Below, one piece after another: positions 1 to 9,129 of a DNA stretch of 64,000 nucleotides. The DNA lies in NCBI GenBank assembly GCA_016699855.1, contig CP064988.1, positions 2,198,501 to 2,262,500 on the forward strand, read 5' to 3'. How positions within the stretch are numbered: position 1 is the first letter of the stretch; each line of letters opens with the position of its first letter. Origin of the DNA: Rhodospirillales bacterium. Lineage in GTDB: Bacteria; Pseudomonadota; Alphaproteobacteria; Reyranellales; Reyranellaceae. The notes below the pieces were generated by a model that saw only the letters and a list, made by a program, of their open reading frames with translations, did not search any database and was not told the origin of the DNA. The position numbers and the translations under genes were made by a program.

Positions 1-158
1 ACCTTGGCCTCGCGGCCGGGACGCAGCGCCAGGCCGCCGGCGCCACCCTTGGCGGCGCCGATGCGGCCGACCAGCTCGGCGCGGCGCATCAGCAGGTCGT
101 GCACGGCGTCGTCGATGCCGTCGATCTGCTGGCGCAATTCGTCAAGCGGGGCGGTCAT
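1..158 (-). CDS. Chorismate mutase, N-terminal part (runs off the window)
   Basis: The minus strand encodes 52 residues starting MTAPLDELRQQIDGIDD and continuing through LLMRRAELVGRIGAAKG. This is the first helix of the AroQ-type chorismate mutase fold, where the L-x-x-x-R-x-x-I-D motif and the downstream Arg and Lys contact chorismate. The enzyme would convert chorismate to prephenate for Phe/Tyr synthesis. The rest of the gene lies outside the window, so I cannot tell a stand-alone mutase from one fused to another aromatic enzyme. It diverges from metX across a 350-base gap. In many alphaproteobacteria a chorismate mutase-hisC-tyrA cluster lies beside metX-metW, which supports the call. Confidence 0.8.
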   Translation of the reverse strand, partial: MTAPLDELRQQIDGIDDAVHDLLMRRAELVGRIGAAKGGAGGLALRPGREAK

Positions 159-305
159 CGGCGGTGGGGTCCGGGCAGGGCGGAAAAACGAGGCGTACAC
201 CTAGCCGCGACCGGCCCGGAACGCAAAGAAAACATTGACACTTCAAGGGGTGCCTCCCTAGCTACCGGCCGTCTTCCGGAAGGATCGCCACCAGCGGAAA
301 CGAAG

Positions 306-401
306 CCCCTCATCCGGCGCTACGCGCCACCTTCTCCCCCTCGTCAGGGGGAGAAGGGAAGATCCGCCGTGCTCCTTCTCCACCGTCATCGGGGGAGAAG
401 G
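306..401. repeat. REP-like intergenic hairpins between chorismate mutase and metX
   Basis: The 350-base divergent gap holds two similar hairpins. In the first, CCTTCTCCCCC at 330-340 pairs with GGGGGAGAAGG at 347-357. The second, at 374-401, repeats the CCTTCTCC...GGAGAAGG theme. They follow a CTCATCCGGCGCTACGCGCC segment. This combination resembles the dispersed palindromic elements common between genes in alphaproteobacteria. Nothing else in 159-508 looks like a gene. Any promoters for the two divergent genes must lie here but none is convincing. Confidence 0.6.
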
Positions 402-508
402 TGCCCGGAGGTCCGCCGCGGCAGCCGCGGCGGGGATCAGGGGCGCCGCTTCCATCACGCTGTCCGGCGCCCTATACAACCGCCCCCTCCAACCCCTTCT
501 CCCGTCCG

Positions 509-1717
509 ATGGAATCCACCGCCGCACCGACCGACGAGACACCGACCACCGCCGCGCCCGTCGCGGCCCAGGTGGCGACGGCGGCCGTGCGCAAGGCGCT
601 GGAGGCCTGCCATCAGGTGACGCTGGGGCCGCTGAAGCTGGATTGCGGCGTGACGCTGCCCGGCCACCGCGTCGCCTACCAGACCTACGGCGCGCTCAAC
701 GCCGAGAAATCCAACGCGGTGCTGATCTGCCACGCGCTGACGCTGGATCAATTCGTGGCCGACACCCATCCCGTGACCGGCCGCGAGGGCTGGTGGGAGC
801 CGGTGGTCGGCGCCGGCCGCATCCTCGATCCGGCCAAGTACTTCATCATCTGCGCCAACGTGCTGGGCGGCTGCATGGGCAGCACCGGCCCGCTCGACCT
901 GGCGCCGGCCGACGGCAAGCCGTTCAACCTCGCCTTCCCCGTCGTCACCATCGCCGACATGGTGCGTGCGCAGGCCGCCCTGCTCGACCATCTCGGCATC
1001 GACAGCCTGTTCTGCGTCACCGGCGGGTCGATGGGTGGCATGCAGGTGCTGCAATGGGCCTCGGCCTATCCCAAACGCGTGTTCTCGGCGATCCCGATCG
1101 CCACGGCGGCGCGGCACTCCGCGCAGAACATCGCCTTCCACGAGGTCGGACGGCAGGCGATCATGGCCGATCCGGACTGGCACGGCGGCGACTACCACGC
1201 CCACGGCACGCGCCCGGCGCGCGGCCTGGCCGTGGCCCGGATGACCGCGCACATCACCTACCTCAGCGAGGTCGCGCTGCAGCGCAAGTTCGGCCGCCAG
1301 CTCCAGGACAAGCAGGCGCTGGGCTTCGGCTTCGACGCCGATTTCCAGGTCGAGAGCTACCTGCGCCACCAGGGCCGCTCGTTCGTCGAGCGCTTCGACG
1401 CCAACGCCTATCTCTACATCACGCGCGCGATGGATTATTTCGACCTCGCGGCCGAGCACGGCGGCTCGCTGGCGGCGGCGTTCAAGGGCAGCCCGACGCG
1501 CTTCTGCCTCGTCTCCTTCACCAGCGACTGGCTGTTCCCGACGCCGGAGAGCCGCGAGATCGTGCGCGCGCTCAACGCCGTGGCCGCCAACGTCTCGTTC
1601 GTCGAGGTCGAGACCGACAAGGGCCACGACGCCTTCCTGCTCGACGAGCCGGAGCTGTTCCGCACCCTCGAGGGCTTTCTCAGGGGCGCCGGCAACGCCC
1701 GCGGGCTGAAGGTCTGA
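509..1717 (+). CDS. metX: Homoserine O-acyltransferase MetX
   Basis: A 402-residue alpha/beta-hydrolase-fold acyltransferase that activates L-homoserine with acetyl-CoA (or succinyl-CoA in some relatives) in the cytoplasm, the first committed step of methionine synthesis. The nucleophile elbow GGSMGGMQ puts the catalytic Ser at about 174. The C-terminal Asp is in SDWLFPTPES and the His in DKGHDAFLLDE, both in family order. Length is normal. The ATG at 509 was chosen because family similarity begins some 30 residues later and longer extensions read as low-complexity non-coding sequence. metW follows after 5 bases, so the two are surely co-transcribed. Which acyl-CoA is used cannot be decided by eye. 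Confidence 0.95.
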   Translation: MESTAAPTDETPTTAAPVAAQVATAAVRKALEACHQVTLGPLKLDCGVTLPGHRVAYQTYGALNAEKSNAVLICHALTLDQFVADTHPVTGREGWWEPVVGAGRILDPAKYFIICANVLGGCMGSTGPLDLAPADGKPFNLAFPVVTIADMVRAQAALLDHLGIDSLFCVTGGSMGGMQVLQWASAYPKRVFSAIPIATAARHSAQNIAFHEVGRQAIMADPDWHGGDYHAHGTRPARGLAVARMTAHITYLSEVALQRKFGRQLQDKQALGFGFDADFQVESYLRHQGRSFVERFDANAYLYITRAMDYFDLAAEHGGSLAAAFKGSPTRFCLVSFTSDWLFPTPESREIVRALNAVAANVSFVEVETDKGHDAFLLDEPELFRTLEGFLRGAGNARGLKV

Positions 1718-1722
1718 CGGCG

Positions 1723-2340
1723 ATGGCGCTGGACGAACCCCGCATCGGCAACCGCGTCGACCTCCGGCTGATCGCCGACATGGTCAGCCCCGGGACGCGG
1801 GTGCTCGACGTCGGCTGCGGCGACGGCGCGCTGCTGGCGCATCTGGCGCGGGCCAAGGGCGTCGACGCGCGCGGCATGGAGCTGAGCCAGGCCGGCGTCA
1901 ACGCCTGCGTCGCCAACGGCCTGAGCGTCATCCAGGGCGACGCCGACACCGATCTGCGCCACTACCCCGACGGCGCCTTCGACTACGTGATCCTGAGCCA
2001 GACCCTGCAGGCGACGCGCCAGCCGCGCGACGTGCTGGAGCAGATGCTGCGCGTCGGCAAGCGCGCCATCGTGTCGTTCCCGAATTTCGGCCACTGGCAG
2101 GTGCGGCTCGGAATCCTGTTCGGCGGCCGCATGCCGGAGAACGCCGCCCTGCCGCACCGCTGGTACGACACGCCCAACATCCACCTCTGCACCATCGACG
2201 ATTTCCGCGCCCTGTGCCGCGAGGCCGGCGTCGTGGTCGAGCAGGCCACCGCCCTGGGCCGAGGCGGCCGGCCGATCGCCGTCCCCACGTTGATGGCGAA
2301 CCTGTTCGGACAGCAGGGGCTGTTCCTGCTGCGGCGGTAG
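1723..2340 (+). CDS. metW: Methionine biosynthesis protein MetW
   Basis: A 205-residue class I SAM-dependent methyltransferase-fold protein. Motif I is VLDVGCGDGALLAHL (about residues 28-42), followed by the MetW-typical ILSQTLQATRQPRDVLEQML and SFPNFGHWQVRLGILFGGRMP segments. MetW partners MetX in proteobacteria that use this homoserine acylation route, and is thought to assist or activate MetX rather than make methionine by itself. The ATG lies 5 bases after the metX stop. Length and motif order are ordinary. Confidence 0.95.
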   Translation: MALDEPRIGNRVDLRLIADMVSPGTRVLDVGCGDGALLAHLARAKGVDARGMELSQAGVNACVANGLSVIQGDADTDLRHYPDGAFDYVILSQTLQATRQPRDVLEQMLRVGKRAIVSFPNFGHWQVRLGILFGGRMPENAALPHRWYDTPNIHLCTIDDFRALCREAGVVVEQATALGRGGRPIAVPTLMANLFGQQGLFLLRR

Positions 2341-2593
2341 CACCCGCTGCAAGACGGCGGGGGCGGCTAGCTAGACGGGTCGTGCGGAGTGAAATCCGCC
2401 GATCCACGACCACGAACAGCGGGACGGCGCACCGGTCCTACAAGGCGGGGTAGGCGGTCTTGTCCGGACGGTGTGGGTGTCCGGGCGGGACGCGGTATGC
2501 GTCTTCGCCGCGAAAACCGGGGGTGATCCACGATGGACGCGGGGCGCGGTGGCGCGGCGGTTGCTTGGGCGCCAAATATGGTAGCCCACATTC

Positions 2594-3002
2594 GCGCGCA
2601 TCGACTTCATCTTTACCAACATGACTCGCCCGGCCGAACGGGTCGTCGCCTTCTAAACGAAACGCGGACCCTGCGAGCAATGGATCACAGAAGGCAACAA
2701 CGCGATCCGGTGGACGCGCCTGTCGTGCAGGATGTTCGCCGCCAACGCGGTGCGTCCGCGGCCGCATGGGCTGGCTTACAACCTCGGCGATTTCCTGCGG
2801 ACGCTGACGACGCCCGGGCCGATCATCGACTGGTCGATGACCCGCCGCGCGAGAAGCTGATCAAGATCGGCGCGAGGATCGTCAGCCACGGCCGCTATAT
2901 CGCCTTCCAAATGGGTGACGTCGCGTGCCGCGTCCGCTTTTCGCCGACATCCTGCGGCTGATCGCCGAACTGCGACCGCCGCCTGATCCGGCGCCGGCAT
3001 GA
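2594..3002 (+). pseudogene. IS1380-family transposase, decayed C-terminal end
   Basis: Reading across three frames recovers a transposase C-terminus: ARIDFIFTNMTRPAERVVAF, then CEQWITEGNNAIRWTRLSCR, AYNLGDFLRTL, EKLIKIGARIVSHGRY, IAFQMGDVA and finally LRLIAELRPPPDPAPA before a TGA at 3000. These are hallmark phrases of the IS1380/IS1247-like DDE transposase C-terminus. An in-frame TAA sits near 2659, with frameshifts near 2850 and near 2923. The N-terminal two thirds are absent. DNA from 3003 to about 3215 looks like the 3' non-coding end of the same element but has no defined terminal repeat. I see nothing recognisable at 2341-2593. Confidence 0.8.
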
Positions 3003-3256
3003 GACGCGCGGTCGTCATGCGGTCAAGAGCGCCCGACAGGCGCGGTGCGTCCAACGGCCAGGGAAAACGCCCAGATCGGCGCCGCGAGCGAAATTTCTGA
3101 CCGCTCAAGACGCCGGTATCCGCTCGCGCCTCGCCTCCGCCTTGCGGAAAGACCGCAAGCGTCCCAAGATTTAGCCGAGATCGGCGGTCATCTGGAGAAT
3201 CCCGGTTTGTATCGCGTCGAAGGTCGGGCCAGTTCGTCCGAACTGGAGCAGAATGC

Positions 3257-6200
3257 ATGAGGGATATTGGCGACTGGCTGGCGGCGCTGGGACTGTCCCG
3301 CTACGAGGCCGCCTTCCGCACGAACGATATCGACGTGGATGTCGCCGCCGGCCTGACTGCGGACGATCTGCGCGAGATGGGTGTTTCTTCGATCGGGCAT
3401 CGCCGCAAGCTGCTCGAAGCCATTGCGGCGCTATCGGCAGCGCCGCAGAGCGCGGCGGCCGACCTGCAGTACCGTGCCGACACGACGGAGAGACAGAAGC
3501 CGACGTCGGAGGCTGAACGGCGGTACCTCACGGTGATGTTTGTCGACCTCGTCAGCTCGACCGCGCTGTCCGCGCGACTTGATCCCGAGGATATGAGCGG
3601 CGTGATCCGCGCCTATCAGAACGCGGTCGCGGGTGAGATCGCCCGCGTCGAGGGGCACGTGGCGAAATTCATGGGCGACGGCGTGCTGGCCTATTTCGGC
3701 TGGCCGCGCGCCCACGAGGACGAGCCCGAGCGTGCGGTCCGCGCCGGCCTGTCGATCGTCGCGGCAGTCAGCCGCCTGCAGGGCGGCGGTGCGCCGCTGG
3801 CCTGCCGGGTTGGTGTCGCGACCGGTCTGGTGGTGGTGGGCGACCTGGTCGGCGAAGGTGGTGCCCGCGAGGAAGCCGTGATCGGCGACACCCCGAACTT
3901 CGCCGCACGGCTTCAAGCGATCGCAGCCCCCGGCCAGGTGATCGTGGCCGAGGCAACGCGCCGCCGTCTGGGCGATATCTTCGCGCTCGAGTCGTTGCCG
4001 ATACGCGAGTTCAAGGGCATCGACGGCACTGCCGAGGCTTTTACAGTCCTTGGCGAACGCACGCTGGCCAGTCGCTTCGCCGCGCGCCAGGGCAACACGC
4101 TGACGCCCATCGTTGGCCGGGATCAAGAGCTGGCGCTGCTGGTTGAGCGGTGGCGGCAAGCGGAGGGTGGCGAGGGACAGGCGATCCTGCTGACCGGTGA
4201 GGCCGGCATCGGCAAGTCGCGGATCGCCGAGGCGCTGGTGGCGGCTGTCGAGGCCGGGCCGCACGTTCTGTTGCGATACCAGTGCTCGCCGTATCACGGC
4301 GACAGTGCGCTCTACCCGGCGATCCAGCAGCTGACGCAGGCCGCGCGATTCGCGCCTGACGAGAGCGTCGACAGGCGGTTGGATAGATTGGAGACCCTTC
4401 TGGCGCACGGCGCCGGCGATGGCGCGGCCGCGGCGGCGCCGCTGATCGCCGAGCTGCTCGGACTCGACGGCAGCGGGCGCTACGGCGCCTCGACGCTGAC
4501 GCCACAGCAACGCCGCAGCCGCACTCTCGCCGCCCTGGTCGACCAGCTTGGCGGGCTGGCGCGGCACCGGCCGGTCCTGTGGCTGGTCGAGGACGTGCAC
4601 TGGATCGACCCGACGACTCTGGAGCTGATCGAACTCGCGCTCGACAGGCTTGCGGGTCGCCGGGTGCTGCTCGTGGTGACGACACGGCCCACCTTCAAGG
4701 CGCCCTTGGCCAGCCATCCGGCCATGACGCGGCTGACGCTCAACCGGCTGGCCCGCGCTGCGACGCAATCCATCATCGTGCGCGTCACCGGCGGGCGCAG
4801 GCTGCCCGAGCCGCTGGTCGATGAGATCGCCGCGCGGACCGACGGCGTGCCGCTCTTCGTCGAGGAAATGACCAAGGCGGTGGTGGAATCCGGCGCGCTG
4901 CGCGAGGCCGCCGATGCGTACGAGCTTGACGGGCCGCTCAGTGCGCTCGCGGTGCCAGCCACCCTTCACGACTCGCTGATGGCCCGGCTCGACCGTCTGC
5001 ACGGCGTGAAGGAGGTCGCGCAGACCGCCGCCGTCATCGGCCGCGCCTTCGATCACGAAACGCTTGCCGCGTTGTCGCCATTGCCCGAAGCGGAGCTTGC
5101 CGACGCACTCGACCGTCTCGTCGACGCGGAGCTGGTGTTCCGTCGCGGTGGCGGCCGGCAGGCGACTTATCTCTTCAAGCATGCGCTGGTCCGCGACGCC
5201 GCCTATGAAAGCCTGTTGAAGGCGCGTCGCGTGAGGCTGCACGGACAACTGCACGACGTGATGGTCGCGCGCGGGGACGCGGCGCCCGAGATCCGCGCCC
5301 AGCACGCTGAAGCGGCCGGCCGCCTCGAAGTCGCGCTGGATGCCTGGGAAGAGGCCGGGCGCGCAGCGGTGACCCGCCCGGCCTTTCGCGAGGCCATTGC
5401 GGATTTTCAAGCGGCCGTCCGCCTTTGCGGTGCGCTTGGCGCCGAGACGCGCTGGATGTTGCGCGAACAGGCGATCCAGGTCGAACTCGGTCAGGCGCTG
5501 ATGGCCAGCGAGGGGTACCAGGGCGCAGCCACGGTCGCGGCGTTCGAGAGGGCGATGGCACTCGCAGACCCGGCCGGCGACCCCGCGCTCCAACTCCCCG
5601 CGATCTACGGTCTCTGGGCAGGGCGCTACATCGCGGCGACCGGCTCGGCGCAAGTCGCCGAACGCCTGGCCGAGATTGCCGAGGCGCAGCCTGACGACGG
5701 CCCGCGTCTGGTCTCGCTGCGCGCTCTGGCTCTGGAGAGTTTTCATGCCGGGGCCTACCGCAAGACGCTCGCGCTCAGCGCGAGGTCGTTCGCGCTATAC
5801 CGGCCCGAGGTGCATTTCGATCTGAAGTTCCGCTTCGGACACGATCCACGGGTCGCGGCGAGCAACTACCTGAGTTGGTCTCTCTGGCATCTCGGGTTCG
5901 CCGATCAGTCGGCGCGGCAATTGGAAAAGTCGCTCGCCTGGGCGCGCGAAGCCGACCATCCGAACACGACCGGCCTAGCGCTCTGTATGGCCGCGACGCT
6001 GGTCAACCTCTGGCAGCGTAGGCCCGAGCAGGCTGAGGAGGCTGCGCGCGCGGCGCTGCGGGTCGCGGAGGAGATGTCGCTCGCGCTTTGGCACGCTTGG
6101 GGCCTCACCCATCTCGGGGCGGCATTGTTTCGTCAGGGAAAGGCATCCGGTATTGCCGAGATCGAGGCGGGCTTCGACGAAGCGAAGCGCATAGGGGCCG

Positions 6201-6613
6201 CAAGGTTCGACCCGCTTCATCACTCGTTCGCGGCCGAGGCCTATGCCCACGAGGGACGCCACGACGCCGCGGCAGACGCCATGGCGAAGGCCCTCGAAGC
6301 CCTGGCGCGCAGCGAGGATGTCGCTCTCGCCTCGGACATCCACCGGGTCGGTGCGGCCGTCGTTCTGCGTGCCGATGCCGGCGCAAAGGATACCGCCGAG
6401 GCCGAACTACGCCGCGCGCTCGACATCGCACGGAAACAAGAGGCGCTGTCGCTGCAACTTCGCGCGGCGCGCGATCTGGCGGCGCTTCTCGATGGGCGGC
6501 GGCAGCGGCAGCAGGCTCACGACCTTCTCGCCCCCATTGTGGGCGCGTTCACCGAGGGCTTCGAGACGCCCGATCTGATCGAAGCGGCCGCTCTGTTGTC
6601 ATCGCTTCGCTGA
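3257..6613 (+). CDS. SAM domain - adenylate/guanylate cyclase - AAA ATPase - TPR signalling protein
   Basis: An 1118-residue soluble multidomain protein. Residues 1-60 form a SAM domain (IGDWLAALGLSRYEAAF, then LREMGVSSIGHRRKLLEAI). About 88-270 is a class III cyclase catalytic domain, with metal-binding Asp in MFVDLVSST and in KFMGDGVLAYFG. About 300-600 is a STAND/AAA ATPase with P-loop GEAGIGKSR near 316 and Walker B LWLVEDVHWID near 442. The remainder is TPR-like helical repeats. Relatives are usually predicted to couple ligand or partner sensing to cyclic nucleotide synthesis, but few have been tested. The start at 3257 (MRDIGDWL) is preferred over an out-of-frame ATG at 3253. Codon third positions are less GC-biased than in neighbours, and transposase remnants lie on both sides, suggesting acquisition by transfer. 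Confidence 0.85.
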   Translation: MRDIGDWLAALGLSRYEAAFRTNDIDVDVAAGLTADDLREMGVSSIGHRRKLLEAIAALSAAPQSAAADLQYRADTTERQKPTSEAERRYLTVMFVDLVSSTALSARLDPEDMSGVIRAYQNAVAGEIARVEGHVAKFMGDGVLAYFGWPRAHEDEPERAVRAGLSIVAAVSRLQGGGAPLACRVGVATGLVVVGDLVGEGGAREEAVIGDTPNFAARLQAIAAPGQVIVAEATRRRLGDIFALESLPIREFKGIDGTAEAFTVLGERTLASRFAARQGNTLTPIVGRDQELALLVERWRQAEGGEGQAILLTGEAGIGKSRIAEALVAAVEAGPHVLLRYQCSPYHGDSALYPAIQQLTQAARFAPDESVDRRLDRLETLLAHGAGDGAAAAAPLIAELLGLDGSGRYGASTLTPQQRRSRTLAALVDQLGGLARHRPVLWLVEDVHWIDPTTLELIELALDRLAGRRVLLVVTTRPTFKAPLASHPAMTRLTLNRLARAATQSIIVRVTGGRRLPEPLVDEIAARTDGVPLFVEEMTKAVVESGALREAADAYELDGPLSALAVPATLHDSLMARLDRLHGVKEVAQTAAVIGRAFDHETLAALSPLPEAELADALDRLVDAELVFRRGGGRQATYLFKHALVRDAAYESLLKARRVRLHGQLHDVMVARGDAAPEIRAQHAEAAGRLEVALDAWEEAGRAAVTRPAFREAIADFQAAVRLCGALGAETRWMLREQAIQVELGQALMASEGYQGAATVAAFERAMALADPAGDPALQLPAIYGLWAGRYIAATGSAQVAERLAEIAEAQPDDGPRLVSLRALALESFHAGAYRKTLALSARSFALYRPEVHFDLKFRFGHDPRVAASNYLSWSLWHLGFADQSARQLEKSLAWAREADHPNTTGLALCMAATLVNLWQRRPEQAEEAARAALRVAEEMSLALWHAWGLTHLGAALFRQGKASGIAEIEAGFDEAKRIGAARFDPLHHSFAAEAYAHEGRHDAAADAMAKALEALARSEDVALASDIHRVGAAVVLRADAGAKDTAEAELRRALDIARKQEALSLQLRAARDLAALLDGRRQRQQAHDLLAPIVGAFTEGFETPDLIEAAALLSSLR

Positions 6614-6631
6614 CCGTTGCGCCTTTTCTGC

Positions 6632-6761
6632 CGCCTCGTCGGCGCCACCTGATCGAGCAGAACGAAGAATGGGCCGTTCAACGCGCCCGCTACATCACGC
6701 CGGAAAGCATCGCCCCATCAGCGATGATGCCGGCGTCGGGCTACCGACCGTGGCTACTTGA
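6632..6761 (+). pseudogene. IS256-family transposase, extreme C-terminal remnant
   Basis: About 43 codons survive. RLVGA is followed, after a frameshift, by LIEQNEEWAVQRARYI, then ESIAP and, after a second frameshift, SDDAGVGLPTVAT and a TGA at 6759-6761. This matches the typical C-terminus of IS256-group transposases (RLVGAxLxEQNxEWAVQRARYM...). The remnant begins only 18 bases after the cyclase stop codon. From 6762 to 7056 I see no supportable gene; a short open frame starting at 6860 (MARDFTKEEL) has no recognisable relatives and degenerates into Arg-rich sequence. Confidence 0.75.
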
Positions 6762-7056
6762 TCGATCCGACGTCAGACGGATACCACCTTTGATCGCTAA
6801 ATCAGGCCTTGCGCGGCGGGGTTCCGCTGACGTCGTTGAACTTTCGGACGCGCCGACAATGGCCCGTGACTTCACCAAAGAGGAACTCCGCGCCGCACGC
6901 GCGCGCGGCCGTGGTCCGCGCAAGCGCATCCGGACGTCCGGCGTCGACCGGCACGAGCATCGACGGCGGGGTCGTGATCAAAAAGCGCGCCCGTCCATCG
7001 GATCGGCCAGCGTCGGCGCTGGACGGCGATAGTCGACCTGCCCTGCGGCATCCCCC

Positions 7057-8625
7057 TCACAGCACCGGCGGCACGAAGCCGCCGTACTCGCGCTCCATCA
7101 GCGCGGCGAGCGCGATGGGCGTGCGGTCCTCCAGCATCGGGCCGACGATCTGCGCGCCGATAGGCAGGCCCCCGGCGCCGCGGTCGATCGGCGCCACGGT
7201 GGCCGGCAGCCCGGCGGCGGTGGCGAAGCCGGCCCAGACGAGGTTGACGATATAGGGGTGCTTCGCGCCGTCGATGTCGAGCCGCCGGCCGGCCACGTCC
7301 GACGCGTCGTGCGGGAAGGCCAGGGTCGGCATCGCCGGGCACACCACCGCGTCGAACTCCTGGAACAGCGCCCGCCAGCGCCGGCGCATGCCGTCGCGCA
7401 CGATGTCGGCGGCGCGCCACTCCCGCCAGCCGGCGTTGATCGAGCGCAGCCACAGCGCGTCGAGGCCCGGGTCGTCGGCGGGCATGGCGGCGGCCGCGGC
7501 GCGGACGCGCTCGTAGTACTCCGGCGGACGTCCCTGCGCGAGCACCGGGCTCAGCAGGCGCACGAAGTTGCGCGTCGCCTCGGCGAGATCGGGCAGCAGC
7601 GGGCTGGCGCGCGCGACCTTGGCGCCGCTCTTCGCCAGCCGGCCCGCGAGCCGGTCGAACGCCTGCGCGATGTCCTTCGCGACCGGCGCCAGCGGGTGGC
7701 TGTCGAGCACGAGGACGCGGAATCCCGCGAGGCCGGTGTGGCGGGCCGGCGGCAGCGCGACCTTCCACGCGACGCCCTCGGCCCGCTCGTCGGCGCCGGC
7801 CACGATGTCCAGCGCGGTCGCGATGTCGGCGGCGCTGCGCGCCATCGGCCCGACGACCGAGAGGCCGTTGCCGCTCGCGGTCGGCACGGCGCGCGGGAAG
7901 GTGTGCCCGCGCTCCGGCACGATGCCGTGCGACGGCTTGTGGCCGTAGACGCCGGTGAAGTGCGCGGGCGTGCGCAGCGATCCGCCGATGTCGGAGCCCA
8001 TCTCGAGGGCCACGTAGCCGCACGCCAGCGCGGCGGCGGCGCCGCCGGACGAGCCGCCGGGCGTGCGGTCGATATCGTGGGGATTGTTGGTGCGGCCGTG
8101 GATCGGGTTGATGGTCTGCCAGTCGGCCAGCCCGACCGGCACGTTGGTCTTGCCCAGCACGACGGCGCCCGCCGCCTTCAGCCGCGACACCACCACGGCG
8201 TCCTCCGCCGGCCGCCAGTCCTTGAACGCGGGGATGCCCCAGGTCGTCGGCAGGCCGGCGACGTCGTAGGATTCCTTGACCGTCATCGGCACGCCCAGCA
8301 ACGGACGGCGCTCGCCGCGCGCCAGCGCCTCGTCGGCCGCCTTGGCGGCCGCGCGGGCGCGGTCGAAATCGCGCACGACCACCGCGTTGATGTGCGGATC
8401 CAGCGTCGCGATGCGCTTGAGGCTGGCCTCGAGCAGCTCGACCGCGGACACCTTGCGCGCCGCCAGCGCCTCGACGAGCTGCGCCACGGTCCGGTATTGC
8501 GGATCCTCGCTGGCGCGCGGCGGCGGCGGCGCGCTCTGCGCCGACGCCGCGCGGTGCGCCGCCGCGGCGACCGTCGCCGCGACCGCCATGCCGATGCCTT
8601 CCCGACGCCCGATCATCCCGCCCAT
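7057..8625 (-). CDS. Amidase-signature family hydrolase, probably exported
   Basis: A 522-residue amidase-signature enzyme hydrolysing a C-N amide or ester bond; substrate unknown. Catalytic residues are visible in order: Lys near 117 (PMTVKESYD), the cis-Ser near 192 in TPGGSSGG, and the nucleophile Ser near 216 in GSDIGGSLRTP. The N-terminus has an RR followed by a hydrophobic Ala-rich stretch (GRREGIGMAVAATVAAAAHRA) ending in an AASAQ-like cleavage site, so export, possibly by Tat, is likely. The ATG at 8625 has GGAG seven bases upstream, so it is preferred over the ATG at 8664. The gene stands alone and transcribes toward the transposase debris. Confidence 0.85.
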   Translation of the reverse strand: MGGMIGRREGIGMAVAATVAAAAHRAASAQSAPPPPRASEDPQYRTVAQLVEALAARKVSAVELLEASLKRIATLDPHINAVVVRDFDRARAAAKAADEALARGERRPLLGVPMTVKESYDVAGLPTTWGIPAFKDWRPAEDAVVVSRLKAAGAVVLGKTNVPVGLADWQTINPIHGRTNNPHDIDRTPGGSSGGAAAALACGYVALEMGSDIGGSLRTPAHFTGVYGHKPSHGIVPERGHTFPRAVPTASGNGLSVVGPMARSAADIATALDIVAGADERAEGVAWKVALPPARHTGLAGFRVLVLDSHPLAPVAKDIAQAFDRLAGRLAKSGAKVARASPLLPDLAEATRNFVRLLSPVLAQGRPPEYYERVRAAAAAMPADDPGLDALWLRSINAGWREWRAADIVRDGMRRRWRALFQEFDAVVCPAMPTLAFPHDASDVAGRRLDIDGAKHPYIVNLVWAGFATAAGLPATVAPIDRGAGGLPIGAQIVGPMLEDRTPIALAALMEREYGGFVPPVL

Positions 8626-8889
8626 GTCCGCGCTCCGGCCGCCGCGCCGCCCGCCGACGCGCATCCAGCGGCCAGTATTCGTCCCCGGCGGACGGCGGAC
8701 AAGTCCCGTCCGCGCGACGCGCCGGAGCGGATGCGCCGCCGGCGACGCGTCGACGCACCGCCCCGGAATCCGGCCGACCCGATGGACCGTCGATGCGGGC
8801 GGGATACACTGCGCCCCGGCGCTTCACAGCCGATGGCCGGCCATACCGGGCCGACCGCACCCGCAACCGACGCACAGGAGACCAGCGCG

Positions 8890-9105
8890 ATGTCGACATG
8901 GTCGGAATGGCTCGATCCCCGCCGCCCCACCGGCGTGCTGGTGCTGCTGCTGCCGGCGGTCGCCGGCTGGACCTCGCTCTACTGGCTGGCCGACGCGCTG
9001 CTGCCGCTGATCGGCGCCTGGACCCATCTGGTGGTGCCGGCCGGCGCCGTGGTCGTCGTCGCCATCGCCATCCGGCTGGCCGCCGGCGGACGCCGCGGCG
9101 CCTGA
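8890..9105 (+). CDS. Small hypothetical membrane protein
   Basis: A 71-residue protein with two hydrophobic segments (GVLVLLLPAVAGWTSLYWLA and LVVPAGAVVVVAIAIRLAA) and a basic C-terminus. It is preceded by AGGAG at a good distance. The start MSTWSEWLDP fits a cytoplasmic N-terminus. No family is recognised. It sits alone between an amidase and a host-attachment-like gene on the opposite strand. Confidence 0.6.
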   Translation: MSTWSEWLDPRRPTGVLVLLLPAVAGWTSLYWLADALLPLIGAWTHLVVPAGAVVVVAIAIRLAAGGRRGA

Positions 9106-9129
9106 CGCCGGCGCGCGGCGGGAACGGCG

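Noticed and set aside
455..1627. Long minus-strand open frame opposite metX
   Set aside because: Composition is the complement of a GC-rich coding gene, Arg/Ala/His-rich without motifs; metX on the plus strand is certain.
2533..2961. 142-codon plus frame in the metW-cyclase gap
   Set aside because: It is a mixture of out-of-frame and in-frame pieces of the IS1380 transposase remnant, not a gene.
6860..7032. Short frame starting MARDFTKEEL
   Set aside because: No ribosome site of note, rapidly becomes Arg-rich low-complexity sequence, and no recognisable relatives.
6872..8899. 675-codon minus frame overlapping the amidase
   Set aside because: It is an alternative frame of the amidase gene, very Arg-rich, without family motifs.
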